DNA of 64,000 bases, from contig JAIPIF010000003.1 of NCBI GenBank assembly GCA_021734785.1, forward strand, positions 1 through 64,000, given 5' to 3'. Of this stretch, positions 22,843-31,420 are shown piece by piece. The position numbers were made by a program, and so were the translations under genes. The notes beneath the pieces were generated by a model. It saw only the letters and a program-made list of their open reading frames with translations, was not told the DNA's origin and ran no database searches. Each line of letters begins with the position of its first letter. Position 1 is the first letter of the stretch. Source of the DNA: Candidatus Altimarinota bacterium (GTDB lineage: Bacteria; Patescibacteriota; Gracilibacteria; UBA4473).

Positions 22843-24290
22843 TGGACAATCTCCACAGGAAACCGTTGGCTCAGCTTGCTCACCTTTTCCGAGCGGGAGA
22901 GGTTTCGTCGCGAGAGATCACGGACGCGTTTATTGCTCAAATTGAGTTGCAGGACAAAAAGATCAATGCTTTTGTTACGACGACATTTGACGAAGCTCGA
23001 GAGATGGCGGATGCGGCGGATGCCCGGCGAAAAAATGACACGCTCGCCTCCTCCATCGACGGGATGCCGATCGCGCTCAAGGATGTCATTTGTACACGCG
23101 AGTGCAAAACGACGGCTTCTTCAAATATGCTCAAACATTTCCAATCCCCGTACGATGCGACCGTTTGGTCAAAACTAAAAAAAGCCGGAGCGGTGCTGTT
23201 GGGCAAAACCAACACGGATGAATTTACGATGGGATCAAGCACCCAGACATCAGCATTTGGGACGACCAAAAATCCGCATGATTTGAAAAGAGTTGCTGGT
23301 GGCAGCTCTGGGGGCAGTGCCGCTGCCGTTGCGGCGGGGATGTGTGCCGGAGCGCTGGGCACTGACACCAATGGTTCGATTCGCCATCCAGCGCATTTCT
23401 GTGGGGTCACCGGCCTCAAGGTTTCGTACGGACGAGTCTCTCGCTGGGGCGTGATGCCCATGGCCAGCTCGTTGGATACGATTGGTCCCCTCGCACAGAC
23501 AGCCGAAGACTGCGCTCTTCTTCTCGAGCAGATGGCGGGAGCCGATCCCAAAGATTCCACCACGCCGCCGGAGAATGTGCCAACATATTCAGAGAAACTC
23601 GAGCAGAGCCTGGGAAATCTTAAAGTCGGTGTTCCCCGAAAATTTCTCGATACTTTTGCTGAAAAAATAGATCCCGAGGTTTCTCGCATTTTGGAGAGTG
23701 CCGAGGCGCAGCTCCGATCGCTGGGAGCCAAAATTGTAGACATTGATTTGCCCCACGCACAGTACGCCGTGCCAGCCTACTACATCATTGCGCCAGGAGA
23801 AATTTCGGCCAACATGGCTCGGTACGATGGCCTCCGTTTTGGGGAGGGAAAAAAAGGAAAAGACCTACAGGACATGTACCACAAAACGCGCCACGACGGA
23901 TTTGGAGATGAAGTCAAGCGCCGGATATTGATTGGGACGTACGTGCTGTCTGCGGGATATTCCGATCAGTTTTATCGTCAGGCCCAAAAGGTTCGGACGC
24001 TGATCCGGCAGGATTTTGACTCGGCGTGGGAAGACGTCGATGCGATTCTCTCTCCCGTGAGTCCGACCCCGGCATTTAAAATTGGCGAAAATCTGGAGGA
24101 TCCCGTCAAAATGTACCTCGAGGATTTTTTCCTCTCCCCTTCTTCTCTCGCGGGAATCTGTGGCATCTCCGTTCCCTCGGGAAAATCCAAGACCGGTCTC
24201 CCCATCGGCATGCAGATCGTGGGGCCCGCGTTTGAGGAAGCGCGAATTCTGCGAATCGCTCATCAGATGCAACAGCAATCCAGCTCATGA
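22842..24290 (+). CDS. gatA: aspartyl/glutamyl-tRNA amidotransferase subunit A
   Basis: 482 aa from ATG at 22842, overlapping the gatC stop. Amidase-signature enzyme: the catalytic Lys in MPIALKDVICT, and GGSSGGSAAAVAAG with the cis-Ser/Ser pair. It releases ammonia from glutamine or asparagine and channels it to GatB. The usual SDTGGSIRQP reads TDTNGSIRHP, a mild change near the oxyanion region. Coupled to carA by a 4-nt overlap, an unusual partner: both carA and gatA handle glutamine nitrogen. Confidence 0.97.
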   Translation: MDNLHRKPLAQLAHLFRAGEVSSREITDAFIAQIELQDKKINAFVTTTFDEAREMADAADARRKNDTLASSIDGMPIALKDVICTRECKTTASSNMLKHFQSPYDATVWSKLKKAGAVLLGKTNTDEFTMGSSTQTSAFGTTKNPHDLKRVAGGSSGGSAAAVAAGMCAGALGTDTNGSIRHPAHFCGVTGLKVSYGRVSRWGVMPMASSLDTIGPLAQTAEDCALLLEQMAGADPKDSTTPPENVPTYSEKLEQSLGNLKVGVPRKFLDTFAEKIDPEVSRILESAEAQLRSLGAKIVDIDLPHAQYAVPAYYIIAPGEISANMARYDGLRFGEGKKGKDLQDMYHKTRHDGFGDEVKRRILIGTYVLSAGYSDQFYRQAQKVRTLIRQDFDSAWEDVDAILSPVSPTPAFKIGENLEDPVKMYLEDFFLSPSSLAGICGISVPSGKSKTGLPIGMQIVGPAFEEARILRIAHQMQQQSSS

Positions 24291-25453
24291 ATTTTCACAC
24301 ATCTTCAAAATCAAATTCCCCCGCCCCATCTGGGACGGGACAACTTTTCCTCGCGAGTGGTGAGACATTTTCCGGGACTAAATTTGGAGCTGATGTCTCG
24401 GCGGAGGGCGAGGTGGTGTTTTGTACGGGGATGACCGGCTATCTGGAAATTCTCACCGACCCCAGCTACTTCGGACAGATTGTCGTCTTCACCTTTCCGC
24501 AGATTGGAAATTACGGTGTGTTCGACGAAAAGGTTTTTTGCAAAAAAATAGACGCAGTGTACGAATCACAGAAAATCTGGGTGCGGGGGGTCATCGTGGC
24601 GGAGGTGAGTACGCAATTTTCTCACGCGCTGGCAACGAGCTCCTTTGCCCAGTGGCTGGAGCAAAACAACGTTCCGGCATTGGCCGGAGTGGACACACGC
24701 GCGCTGACCCAAATTTTGCGGGAACACGGGACGGTGCTCGGGGCGATTGCAGAGGAGAAGCCAAAAAAATTTGAAGACCCGCTTGGCGGACGATTTGTGC
24801 CGGAGGTGTCGCCGAAAAAAATGGAGATTCTGGAGCCGGAGGTTCCGGATCGAGTGCAGAATAATAAAATAAAAACGATTGCCTTCCTGGACTGTGGGGC
24901 AAAAAACGGCATTTTTCGAAACTTTTTGAAACGAGGTGTTCGGGTGATTCGACTCCCCTTCGATGCCGATCCGTTTGCGACGGGCGAAAAGATTGACGGT
25001 GTGTTTTTCTCCAACGGGCCGGGTGACCCGGAGACCGTGCACGAGACGATTGAGATTTTCAAAAAATGTTTGGAAAAAAAGATCCCGACGTTTGGGATTT
25101 GTCTGGGATGTCAGCTGCTGGCGCTGGCAGCAGGCGGGAAAACCAAAAAAATGAAGTACGGACACCGCGGGGCCAATCAGCCGGTGGCAGAGGCCCGCCC
25201 GGGTTCGAAAAACCGAAAAGCCGGGGTTGGGAGATGTCTGATCACGACCCAAAATCATGGATTTGTGGTGGACGAAAAATCCCTGCCTCCAGATTTCGAG
25301 CTCTGGTTTGAAAATCTCAATGACGGCACTGTCGAGGGCATCCGGCACCGGAGTTTGCCGATCTCAGCCGTCCAGTTTCACCCAGAGGCCTGCGCGGGCC
25401 CGGAGGACGCGGAGTTTTTGTTTGATGAATTCATAAAACAATTTGAGAAATGA
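24287..25453 (+). CDS. carA: carbamoyl-phosphate synthase small subunit
   Basis: 388 aa. N-terminal CarA-specific domain (GEVVFCTGMTGYLEILTDPS and FTFPQIGNYG), then a class I glutamine amidotransferase with nucleophile Cys in GICLGCQLLALA (about 268) and QFHPEA with the catalytic His-Glu. Supplies ammonia from glutamine to CarB. An unusual ~14-residue basic insertion sits between GANQPV and ITTQNHGF (about residues 300-316). Overlaps gatA and carB by 4 nt each. Confidence 0.96.
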   Translation: MNFHTSSKSNSPAPSGTGQLFLASGETFSGTKFGADVSAEGEVVFCTGMTGYLEILTDPSYFGQIVVFTFPQIGNYGVFDEKVFCKKIDAVYESQKIWVRGVIVAEVSTQFSHALATSSFAQWLEQNNVPALAGVDTRALTQILREHGTVLGAIAEEKPKKFEDPLGGRFVPEVSPKKMEILEPEVPDRVQNNKIKTIAFLDCGAKNGIFRNFLKRGVRVIRLPFDADPFATGEKIDGVFFSNGPGDPETVHETIEIFKKCLEKKIPTFGICLGCQLLALAAGGKTKKMKYGHRGANQPVAEARPGSKNRKAGVGRCLITTQNHGFVVDEKSLPPDFELWFENLNDGTVEGIRHRSLPISAVQFHPEACAGPEDAEFLFDEFIKQFEK

Positions 25454-27096
25454 AAATCCTCCTCCTTGGGTCTGGGGCATTAAAAATTGGAGAGGCGGGC
25501 GAGTTTGACTACTCGGGCTCCCAGGCGATCAAAACATTCAAACGCGCGGGGCACGAGGTGCTGCTGATCAATCCAAATATCGCCACCGTGCAGACTGATC
25601 CCCAGTGGGAAGGGCAAAAGAATTTCGCTGGAGCCGATAAAGTCTTCTTTCTGCCGGTGACGCCGGAGTTTGTCGAGGAAATCATTGCGCAAGAAAACCC
25701 AGACGCGCTCGCGCTCTCTTTCGGCGGACAGACAGCCCTCAATTGTGGATTGAAGCTGGAGGAGTCGGGCATTTTGAAAAAATTCAACGTGAAAGTGCTC
25801 GGCACCTCTGTCGATGCAATTCGCGCCACGGAGGATCGGGAGATTTTTATCCAGAAACTCAAAGAAATCGATGTCCTCACTCCCCGCTCGATCGCGACAC
25901 GGAGTTTGGAAGAGGCACAGAAAGCGGCCCAAAAAATTGGATTTCCGCTGATCATGCGTGCAGGATTTGCGCTGGGGGGACAGGGATCAGGGTTTTGTGA
26001 GACGCCGGAGCAGTTTGAAAAAAAAGCACGCGAAGCGTTTTCCTTTTCTCCCCAACTCCTGATCGAAGAAGATCTCCGTGGCTGGAAAGAAATTGAATAC
26101 GAGGTGGTACGCGATGGCGCGGACAACTGCATCACCGTGGTCAACATGGAAAACTTTGATCCGCTCGGGATCCACACCGGCGAATCGATTGTCATCTCTC
26201 CTTCGATGACCCTGGCCAATCGCGAGTACCAGATGTTGCGCACGGTGGCTTTGAAGACCATTCGGCATCTGGGCATCGTCGGTGAATGCAACATTCAGTA
26301 CGCGCTGGATCCAGACGATGACCAAAACTATCGCGTGATTGAGGTCAATGCCCGCTTGTCACGCAGTTCTGCCCTCGCGTCCAAGGCGTCAGGATACCCC
26401 CTCGCCGCCGTAGCAGCAGAAATTATGCTGGATAAAACTTTGCCCGAGATCCCAAATGCGATCACGCAAAAAACGACCGCCTTCTTCGAACCCTCGCTCG
26501 ACTACATGGCGGTCAAAATCCCCCGCTGGGATCTTCAGAAATTCCGAAAAGTTTCCCGTGAAATTTCGACCGAAATGAAATCGGTGGGTGAAGTGATGGC
26601 GCTCGGGCGCAATTTCCCCGAAGCCATCCAAAAAGCAGTCCGAATGCTGGCGCTTGGGTCAGAGGGGGTGCTGGATTCGCCCATAAAATTTGAAAAGCAG
26701 GAGCTCGAAAGTCATCTCAAAACGGCCTCTCCCCGACGGCTCTTTGCGGTGGCAGAGGCTCTGTACTCCGGAGAGTTTGATATCGAAGCCATCTGGGAAC
26801 GGACCAAAATTGATCGCTGGTTTCTCCAGCAGCTCCAGCGGATTACCGACTGTGCGCGGGAGCTGGATGGGGCAAAATCCTTGCCGGTCGAGCTTTTGAA
26901 GCGAGCAAAACTGCTCGGATTTTCTGATAATGAAATTGCCCGCCGCACGCAGACCTCTTTCGAGGAAATTCGTTCCGTCCGAAAAAAAGCGGGCATCGTC
27001 CCCGTGACCAAGCAGATTGACACACTCGCTGCCGAATTTCCCGCCCAGACAAACTACCTGTACACGACGTACCTGGGAGAGAAAAACGATGTCTGA
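25450..27096 (+). CDS. carB: carbamoyl-phosphate synthase large subunit, N-terminal half only
   Basis: 548 aa, about half of a normal CarB (near 1070). Starts with the N-half signature LLLGSGALKIGEAGEFDYSG, has an ATP-grasp domain with RAGFALGGQGSGF, ENFDPLGIHTGES and EVNARLSRSSALASKASGYPLA, then the oligomerisation domain. It ends at AAEFPAQTNYLYTTYLGE, exactly the point where the second synthetase half would begin. The carbamate-phosphorylating half is not in the window. Split CarB pairs are known in some archaea and Aquifex. Confidence 0.95.
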   Translation: MKILLLGSGALKIGEAGEFDYSGSQAIKTFKRAGHEVLLINPNIATVQTDPQWEGQKNFAGADKVFFLPVTPEFVEEIIAQENPDALALSFGGQTALNCGLKLEESGILKKFNVKVLGTSVDAIRATEDREIFIQKLKEIDVLTPRSIATRSLEEAQKAAQKIGFPLIMRAGFALGGQGSGFCETPEQFEKKAREAFSFSPQLLIEEDLRGWKEIEYEVVRDGADNCITVVNMENFDPLGIHTGESIVISPSMTLANREYQMLRTVALKTIRHLGIVGECNIQYALDPDDDQNYRVIEVNARLSRSSALASKASGYPLAAVAAEIMLDKTLPEIPNAITQKTTAFFEPSLDYMAVKIPRWDLQKFRKVSREISTEMKSVGEVMALGRNFPEAIQKAVRMLALGSEGVLDSPIKFEKQELESHLKTASPRRLFAVAEALYSGEFDIEAIWERTKIDRWFLQQLQRITDCARELDGAKSLPVELLKRAKLLGFSDNEIARRTQTSFEEIRSVRKKAGIVPVTKQIDTLAAEFPAQTNYLYTTYLGEKNDV

Positions 27097-27110
27097 TGTT
27101 TTCTAAAGCC

Positions 27111-27728
27111 CTATTTTTTCTCTTCTTCTTTCTTTTTTTCTTCTGAATCAGAAGGACTGTCTGTTTTTTCCTCCTCAGCAGAATCATTTTGCTCTGAAGA
27201 TTCTTTTGCTGCCGATTCTTTTTTGGGCTCCTCTTTTTTCTCCGAAGCTTCGTCCCTTGCTTCCTCTGTTTTTTCTGCAACGGGCTTTTCGTTCTTCTCT
27301 TCTTTTTCAGAAGATTCCTCCACAACTTCTTCGGTCGCTTCCTCTTCTGCCTCTACAGCAAACGTTTTTTCTTCTGGGCGAAAACTCACCTCCTTGAGTC
27401 GGAGCGATTTTCCTGACAGTTTTCGCAGAAAGTTCAGTTTTGCTCGGCGTACCTTTTGGGCGCGCATGACCTCAATTTTTACCACATTTGGCGAATGAAT
27501 CGGAAATACTTTTTCGACACCAATTCCCTCTGAGATTTTTCGCACTGTAAACGTCTCGTCCACTCCGTGACCGGGATTGACCGCGATTATTGTCCCCTGA
27601 AACACCTGGATGCGTGTCTTGTCCCCTTCTTTGATCTTTTGATGGACTTTTACAATGTACCCAGAACGCAGTTTGGGGACAGAGGCCTTTCCGTGTTTTT
27701 CTGAAAACGATTGAAGAATGTGAGACAT
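27111..27728 (-). CDS. rplS: 50S ribosomal protein L19 with long acidic/basic C-terminal extension
   Basis: 205 aa; normal L19 is about 115. Residues 1-110 are canonical: GYIVKVHQKIKEGDKTRIQVFQG, SEGIGVEKVFPIHSPNV and KVRRAKLNFLR. The last ~90 residues are low-complexity Glu/Lys/Ser, strongly charged and probably disordered. L19 lies at the 30S-50S interface. It converges on the carB half-gene 14 nt away. The tail is encoded by repetitive GAA/AAG codons, so replication slippage may have lengthened it. Confidence 0.95.
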   Translation of the reverse strand: MSHILQSFSEKHGKASVPKLRSGYIVKVHQKIKEGDKTRIQVFQGTIIAVNPGHGVDETFTVRKISEGIGVEKVFPIHSPNVVKIEVMRAQKVRRAKLNFLRKLSGKSLRLKEVSFRPEEKTFAVEAEEEATEEVVEESSEKEEKNEKPVAEKTEEARDEASEKKEEPKKESAAKESSEQNDSAEEEKTDSPSDSEEKKKEEEKK

Positions 27729-27796
27729 AGAAAATACCGATCAAATTCGGGCGGATTGTAAACAAAAAATATGGGAGCGCAAGTTTTTTTGCGAAA

Positions 27797-28372
27797 TTAC
27801 ATCGCGACCAATTTTTCCGTATCTTTTTTGAGTTTGTTCTTGAGGATCAGGTTTTCCTTTTTTGCAAAGATACGAGAAACGAATTTATCCTTGAGTGCGA
27901 CACGGTACAAAAAATCATCGCGAGACATCAAGCTGTACTTGATTGTCTTTTCGGGAAAATTCTCTTTGAGAAATTTTTCGATATCTTCTTTGGTGACATC
28001 TCCCACGAGAAAAAGATCGACGTCCGCCTCTTCATTGATAAACTGTCCGGTCAAAATCAAAATATCAACATTGCCGATCCTTGAGACCTTTTGAAGAAAC
28101 TTATCATTTGTTTTGTCGGTTTTGCGCACGATGGAGGTCAACTCAAACAAAACGGGAAAATGAGGATTGATGCGGTAATATTTCCGTCGATTGCGTTCGG
28201 AGGACTTCAGCATACCGATACGTTCCAGGTTTTCAAGCTCCCGCCGAAGCGAGTTAATTTGTTCATCCAGCTCTCGTGTCAGCTCGCGGATAAAAAATTC
28301 TTCATCCGGGTGCAGCAAAAACTGCCGAAACAATTTGACCCGTGCTCCGGAACCGAACATTTTTTTGAGCAT
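27797..28372 (-). CDS. winged-helix regulator with nucleotidyltransferase-fold domain
   Basis: 191 aa from ATG at 28372; the promoter just upstream supports this start over longer frames. N-terminal winged helix (VKLFRQFLLHPDEEFFIREL, INSLRRELENLERIGML, about 10-65) and a C-terminal nucleotidyltransferase-like fold with EADVDLFLVGD. Related architectures act as transcriptional regulators, some from toxin-antitoxin-like systems, but no partner is adjacent. AT-richer than neighbours. Confidence 0.75.
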   Translation of the reverse strand: MLKKMFGSGARVKLFRQFLLHPDEEFFIRELTRELDEQINSLRRELENLERIGMLKSSERNRRKYYRINPHFPVLFELTSIVRKTDKTNDKFLQKVSRIGNVDILILTGQFINEEADVDLFLVGDVTKEDIEKFLKENFPEKTIKYSLMSRDDFLYRVALKDKFVSRIFAKKENLILKNKLKKDTEKLVAM

Positions 28373-28402
28373 ATTTTGTGAACAGAAGACCCCAGCTCTC
28401 GA

Positions 28403-28431
28403 AACGTATTCAATTTTCCACATTTTGTCAA
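28403..28431 (-). promoter_or_regulatory. promoter of the winged-helix regulator
   Basis: Minus strand TTGACA (28431-28426), 17 bp, TACGTT (28408-28403); about 24 nt of leader to the ATG at 28372. Confidence 0.55.
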
Positions 28432-28597
28432 AACTTTTTTTTATAAAATCTCTAATACTCGCAGTACGAAAGGAAAAAACTGTTTCACTTTTTGGAACGC
28501 GTGCGGAATTTTTTCTCAAGAGAGATCAAAAAATGTATTCAAAAATAACACTTTTTTTGTTCTCAAAAAAGCGGTGTTCATGCACGCATTTTGTGCA

Positions 28598-28623
28598 CAA
28601 AAAAAACGGCCCGAAGGCCGTTT
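28598..28623 (-). terminator. rho-independent terminator after the tig-lapA operon
   Basis: AACGGCC-CGAA-GGCCGTT stem-loop followed on the minus strand by a run of eight T. Confidence 0.85.
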
Positions 28624-28649
28624 CGCTCGTTTCGTACCGAGGGAGTGGC

Positions 28650-28886
28650 TCAAAATCCTCCGTTTCCAAAGTCTGATTTCTTTTTTCCGGCGGTAAAAAA
28701 GAACCCCAGGAAAACCCCGCTCACAAGGCCGAGAAGAAACATCAGCACCATGGGGAAAAACAGTGACCGAGAACCACTGCTAAAGAAAATGCCCACCTGT
28801 GCGGTCGTGGAGATATTCTGGAAAGCCAGAATGAGCGCAATCAGGGTGGCAAGGCCGAAGATGATCAGAAAGGCTTTTTTCATCAT
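28650..28886 (-). CDS. LapA/DUF1049-like small membrane protein
   Basis: 78 aa from ATG at 28886, one base after the trigger-factor stop. Two membrane helices (about 4-22 and 42-64) joined by a short loop with the pattern LAFQNISTTAQVGIFF, typical of the lipopolysaccharide-assembly-protein-A domain family. In proteobacteria LapA adjusts LPS synthesis; in cells without LPS its role is unknown. The short tail is basic and Gly/Phe-rich. Terminator follows at 28598-28623. Confidence 0.8.
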   Translation of the reverse strand: MMKKAFLIIFGLATLIALILAFQNISTTAQVGIFFSSGSRSLFFPMVLMFLLGLVSGVFLGFFFTAGKKKSDFGNGGF

Positions 28887-28887
28887 C

Positions 28888-30144
28888 TCAAAGGATAACG
28901 GTCGACAAATATTTGTCAATTTTGAGCTCGTGCGCAATCTGCTGGAGGGCACGCTCTCGCTCTTCTTGTGGGGCTTTTTCGCCGGTACGCTGCGCGGCCA
29001 GAAGCTGCGCTTTTTTGATTTCGTCTGCGTCGAGTTCAATATTTTCTTGTTTCAAAACCTCTCCCATGCCCAACATGATGCGAAGATCCCGCTCAGCCGT
29101 AGATTGAAATTCTTTTTTGAGTGCTTCTTCCGTTTTGCCGACTTGTTTCCAAAACGCCTCTGGGTCGTGTTGGTACTGGGGGGCGTTCTTGATGTGCTGC
29201 AGTCGGCCCTCCACCTCTTTTTCGATCCAAGATTTTGGCAGCTCCGCTTTCAAAACTTTGTCGAGTTTTTTGTAAAACTCTTCCCGCTTTTTCTTTTTTT
29301 CTGCATCGGTCTTGTTTCGCGTTATGAGCTCTTTGACATCATTTCGAAAGTCGGAAACGGATTTTTTTTGTCCAACCATTTTTTCGACCATTGCTTCCTC
29401 CAGGTTCTGTGCGGAAACTTCTGTCACATTGTGGAGCTTGACTTCAAACGGAAGAGTCTTTCCCGCGAGCTCAGTGGCTCGATAGTCTTTGGGAAATTTT
29501 ACTTTTATTGTTTTTTCCTCGCCGGGTTTCATGCCTTCGATTCCTTTTTCGAGGTCTGGGAGAAAGTTTTGAAACCCAAGGCGCAGTGCGTGTTTTTCTG
29601 CTTTTGTCCCCGGAACAACATTCCCCTCTTTGTCTTTTCCGGCGAAGTCCACCTCGACAGCATCTTTCTTTTTGGCAGGACGATCAACAGGCTTTCCCAG
29701 CTTCATGTCGCTCATGATCGTCTCAATCACGTCATCAATTTCTTGCTCCGAAATTTCTACTTTCATCGGATCAATTTTTATCTTTTTATAGTCTCCCAAT
29801 TTGACTTCAGGAAAGACCTCCACCTCTAGTTTTACTTCCAGCGGCAATTCTTTTCCGGGATCCATGTCAACTTTTGGAGGGCTCACGGGCATTATTTTAT
29901 TCGTAGTGACAAAGTCATGATATTTCTGATTGAGCGCTTCATTGAGGGCTTCCGCTGAAATTTGGTTTATCCCCACCGCGCCAATAACTGCTTCATCGGG
30001 CGCTTTACCCTTGCGAAATCCCGAGAGGTTTACCTTTGCTCGGTGTCGATCGAGTACTTTTTTCTGTGCTTTGGCGATATCGTCTTTTTCAAGGGTGAGC
30101 GAAAAAGCAATGCGTGAGTCCGAGAGCGATTTGGTGTCTGCCAT
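28888..30144 (-). CDS. tig: trigger factor (ribosome-associated chaperone)
   Basis: 418 aa from ATG at 30144. N-terminal ribosome-binding domain with the signature LSGFRKGKAP (about 40-49), a central FKBP-like peptidyl-prolyl isomerase domain (about 150-245), and a helical C-terminal chaperone domain. It shields nascent chains at the exit tunnel. Followed one base later by the lapA-like gene. Divergent from the nuclease gene, with promoters that overlap on opposite strands. Confidence 0.94.
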   Translation of the reverse strand: MADTKSLSDSRIAFSLTLEKDDIAKAQKKVLDRHRAKVNLSGFRKGKAPDEAVIGAVGINQISAEALNEALNQKYHDFVTTNKIMPVSPPKVDMDPGKELPLEVKLEVEVFPEVKLGDYKKIKIDPMKVEISEQEIDDVIETIMSDMKLGKPVDRPAKKKDAVEVDFAGKDKEGNVVPGTKAEKHALRLGFQNFLPDLEKGIEGMKPGEEKTIKVKFPKDYRATELAGKTLPFEVKLHNVTEVSAQNLEEAMVEKMVGQKKSVSDFRNDVKELITRNKTDAEKKKKREEFYKKLDKVLKAELPKSWIEKEVEGRLQHIKNAPQYQHDPEAFWKQVGKTEEALKKEFQSTAERDLRIMLGMGEVLKQENIELDADEIKKAQLLAAQRTGEKAPQEERERALQQIAHELKIDKYLSTVIL

Positions 30145-30178
30145 GAGGAGAGTTGAATTCAAAAAATACAGTGGTCGG

Positions 30179-30228
30179 AGTGTACTGGAAAATTTTTTTT
30201 TGACAAACGAGTCCGAAACGCGATTATT
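30179..30228. promoter_or_regulatory. divergent tig / nuclease promoters sharing the -35 region
   Basis: Minus strand: TTGTCA (30206-30201), 16 bp, TACACT (30184-30179). Plus strand: TTGACA (30200-30205), 17 bp, ATTATT (30223-30228). The two -35 boxes lie on the same six to seven base pairs. Confidence 0.55.
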
Positions 30229-30236
30229 TGAGGTTG

Positions 30237-31388
30237 ATGTGGCGACGGTTTGGATTTGGGGCTTTGCTCCTCTTCCTCCTTCTCGGAAACGCCTCCTCCG
30301 CTCATGCCCTCCCCTGGGAGGAGGTATCCGTGCGCAAAGTGCTCGACAATTCCCACTTCCAGCTCTCAGACGATCGTGTGGTCCGCCAGGTGGGTATCGT
30401 TCCTCCGGATTTATTGGCACCGACACTGGCCGAGCGCCCTCTTTGCCGAAAGACATTTCGGCTTCTCAAAATACTCCTCGTAGGAGAGTCGGTAAAAATA
30501 TTGCCAGAAGAAAGTTTTGAAAACTCCCCCGGCCCCCTCCCCGTTCACCTCAAGCTTTCAGAGGGAGAATATTTGGCAGAAGTGCTCCTCCGCGAAGGCC
30601 TCACTCTGCTGGAACGGAAAGATCCAGACATCCGATTTTTTTCCACGTACGAAAAAGCGGAAAAAGAAGCACGAGAAAACTTTCGCGGACGCTGGGGAGA
30701 CACCGATGTCCAAAAAGCCCGACGCAAAATTCGTGCTCAAGCGAGTCGAGCATCACAGGAATTTCGAAAAAAATACGCCCCATTTTTTGCTCCCATTGCC
30801 GTGGGAAAAGTACAGCGTGTTTTGTCCGGGGACTTGGTCGAGCTTGAAAATGGGCTTCAAATCCGTCTGCTGGGGATTCAAACGCCACCCCCCGGAAATA
30901 ATCCTTCGGGACTGGATTGTTTTGGCACGGCGGCACAAAAGCATTTGTCCTCCCTGCTCGAAGAAAAGACCGTGTGGTTGCAAAAAGATGTCTCCGATTT
31001 TGGAGAACGTCGGGAACTCCTGCGGTATGTGTTTCTGCCGGAGGAACGGGTTTCTGTAAACGAACAGATGATCCGAGATGGGTTTGCGCGGAGTTTTTGG
31101 ATCACAGACGATCATCGATTAAAAGAAGTATTTGAAGATGCACAGCTGCGGGCGTACCAGGAGGCTGCCGGTGCGTGGCAATCGTGTGTGGGGGCACTGC
31201 TCTTTTCTGAGAAAAACAAAGGTATTTCTCGCCCCATCGATCGCGACTGCCCAGTCAAAGGCAATATTTCCCGTGGCAAAAAGACCTTTCACACCTCTGC
31301 AAGTGGGTGGTACCAGCGGCTCCAGCCCGAGCGATGTTTTGCCACCGAAGCCGAAGCGCTCGATGCCGGGTTTGAAAAAGTAAAGTGA
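30237..31388 (+). CDS. exported protein with two thermonuclease-like domains and a C-terminal Cys/His motif
   Basis: 383 aa from ATG at 30237 (an in-frame TTG lies 9 nt earlier; AGG precedes the ATG). Signal peptide of about 24 residues. Two staphylococcal-nuclease-like OB folds: a degenerate one (about 28-125) and a better one (about 175-300, GDLVELENGLQIRLLGIQTPP). The end carries CPVKGNISRGKKTFH and RCFATEAEALDAGF, the metal-binding-like motif often found after SNase domains in CPR. Probably degrades DNA outside the cell for nucleotide salvage; the first domain may be inactive. Confidence 0.85.
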   Translation: MWRRFGFGALLLFLLLGNASSAHALPWEEVSVRKVLDNSHFQLSDDRVVRQVGIVPPDLLAPTLAERPLCRKTFRLLKILLVGESVKILPEESFENSPGPLPVHLKLSEGEYLAEVLLREGLTLLERKDPDIRFFSTYEKAEKEARENFRGRWGDTDVQKARRKIRAQASRASQEFRKKYAPFFAPIAVGKVQRVLSGDLVELENGLQIRLLGIQTPPPGNNPSGLDCFGTAAQKHLSSLLEEKTVWLQKDVSDFGERRELLRYVFLPEERVSVNEQMIRDGFARSFWITDDHRLKEVFEDAQLRAYQEAAGAWQSCVGALLFSEKNKGISRPIDRDCPVKGNISRGKKTFHTSASGWYQRLQPERCFATEAEALDAGFEKVK

Positions 31389-31390
31389 CC

Positions 31391-31399
31391 TGCTACAAT
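31391..31399 (+). promoter_or_regulatory. extended -10 promoter of proS-rnhA
   Basis: TGCTACAAT ending 21 nt before the proS ATG; immediately follows the nuclease stop. No Shine-Dalgarno site. Confidence 0.55.
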
Positions 31400-31420
31400 T
31401 TCAGCGATTTTTTCTTCCGC

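Noticed and set aside
27097-27145. Short ORF continuing after the carB half-gene (ATG at 27096)
   Set aside because: It gives about 16 residues of Phe/Leu antisense to rplS and does not start a CarB C-half.
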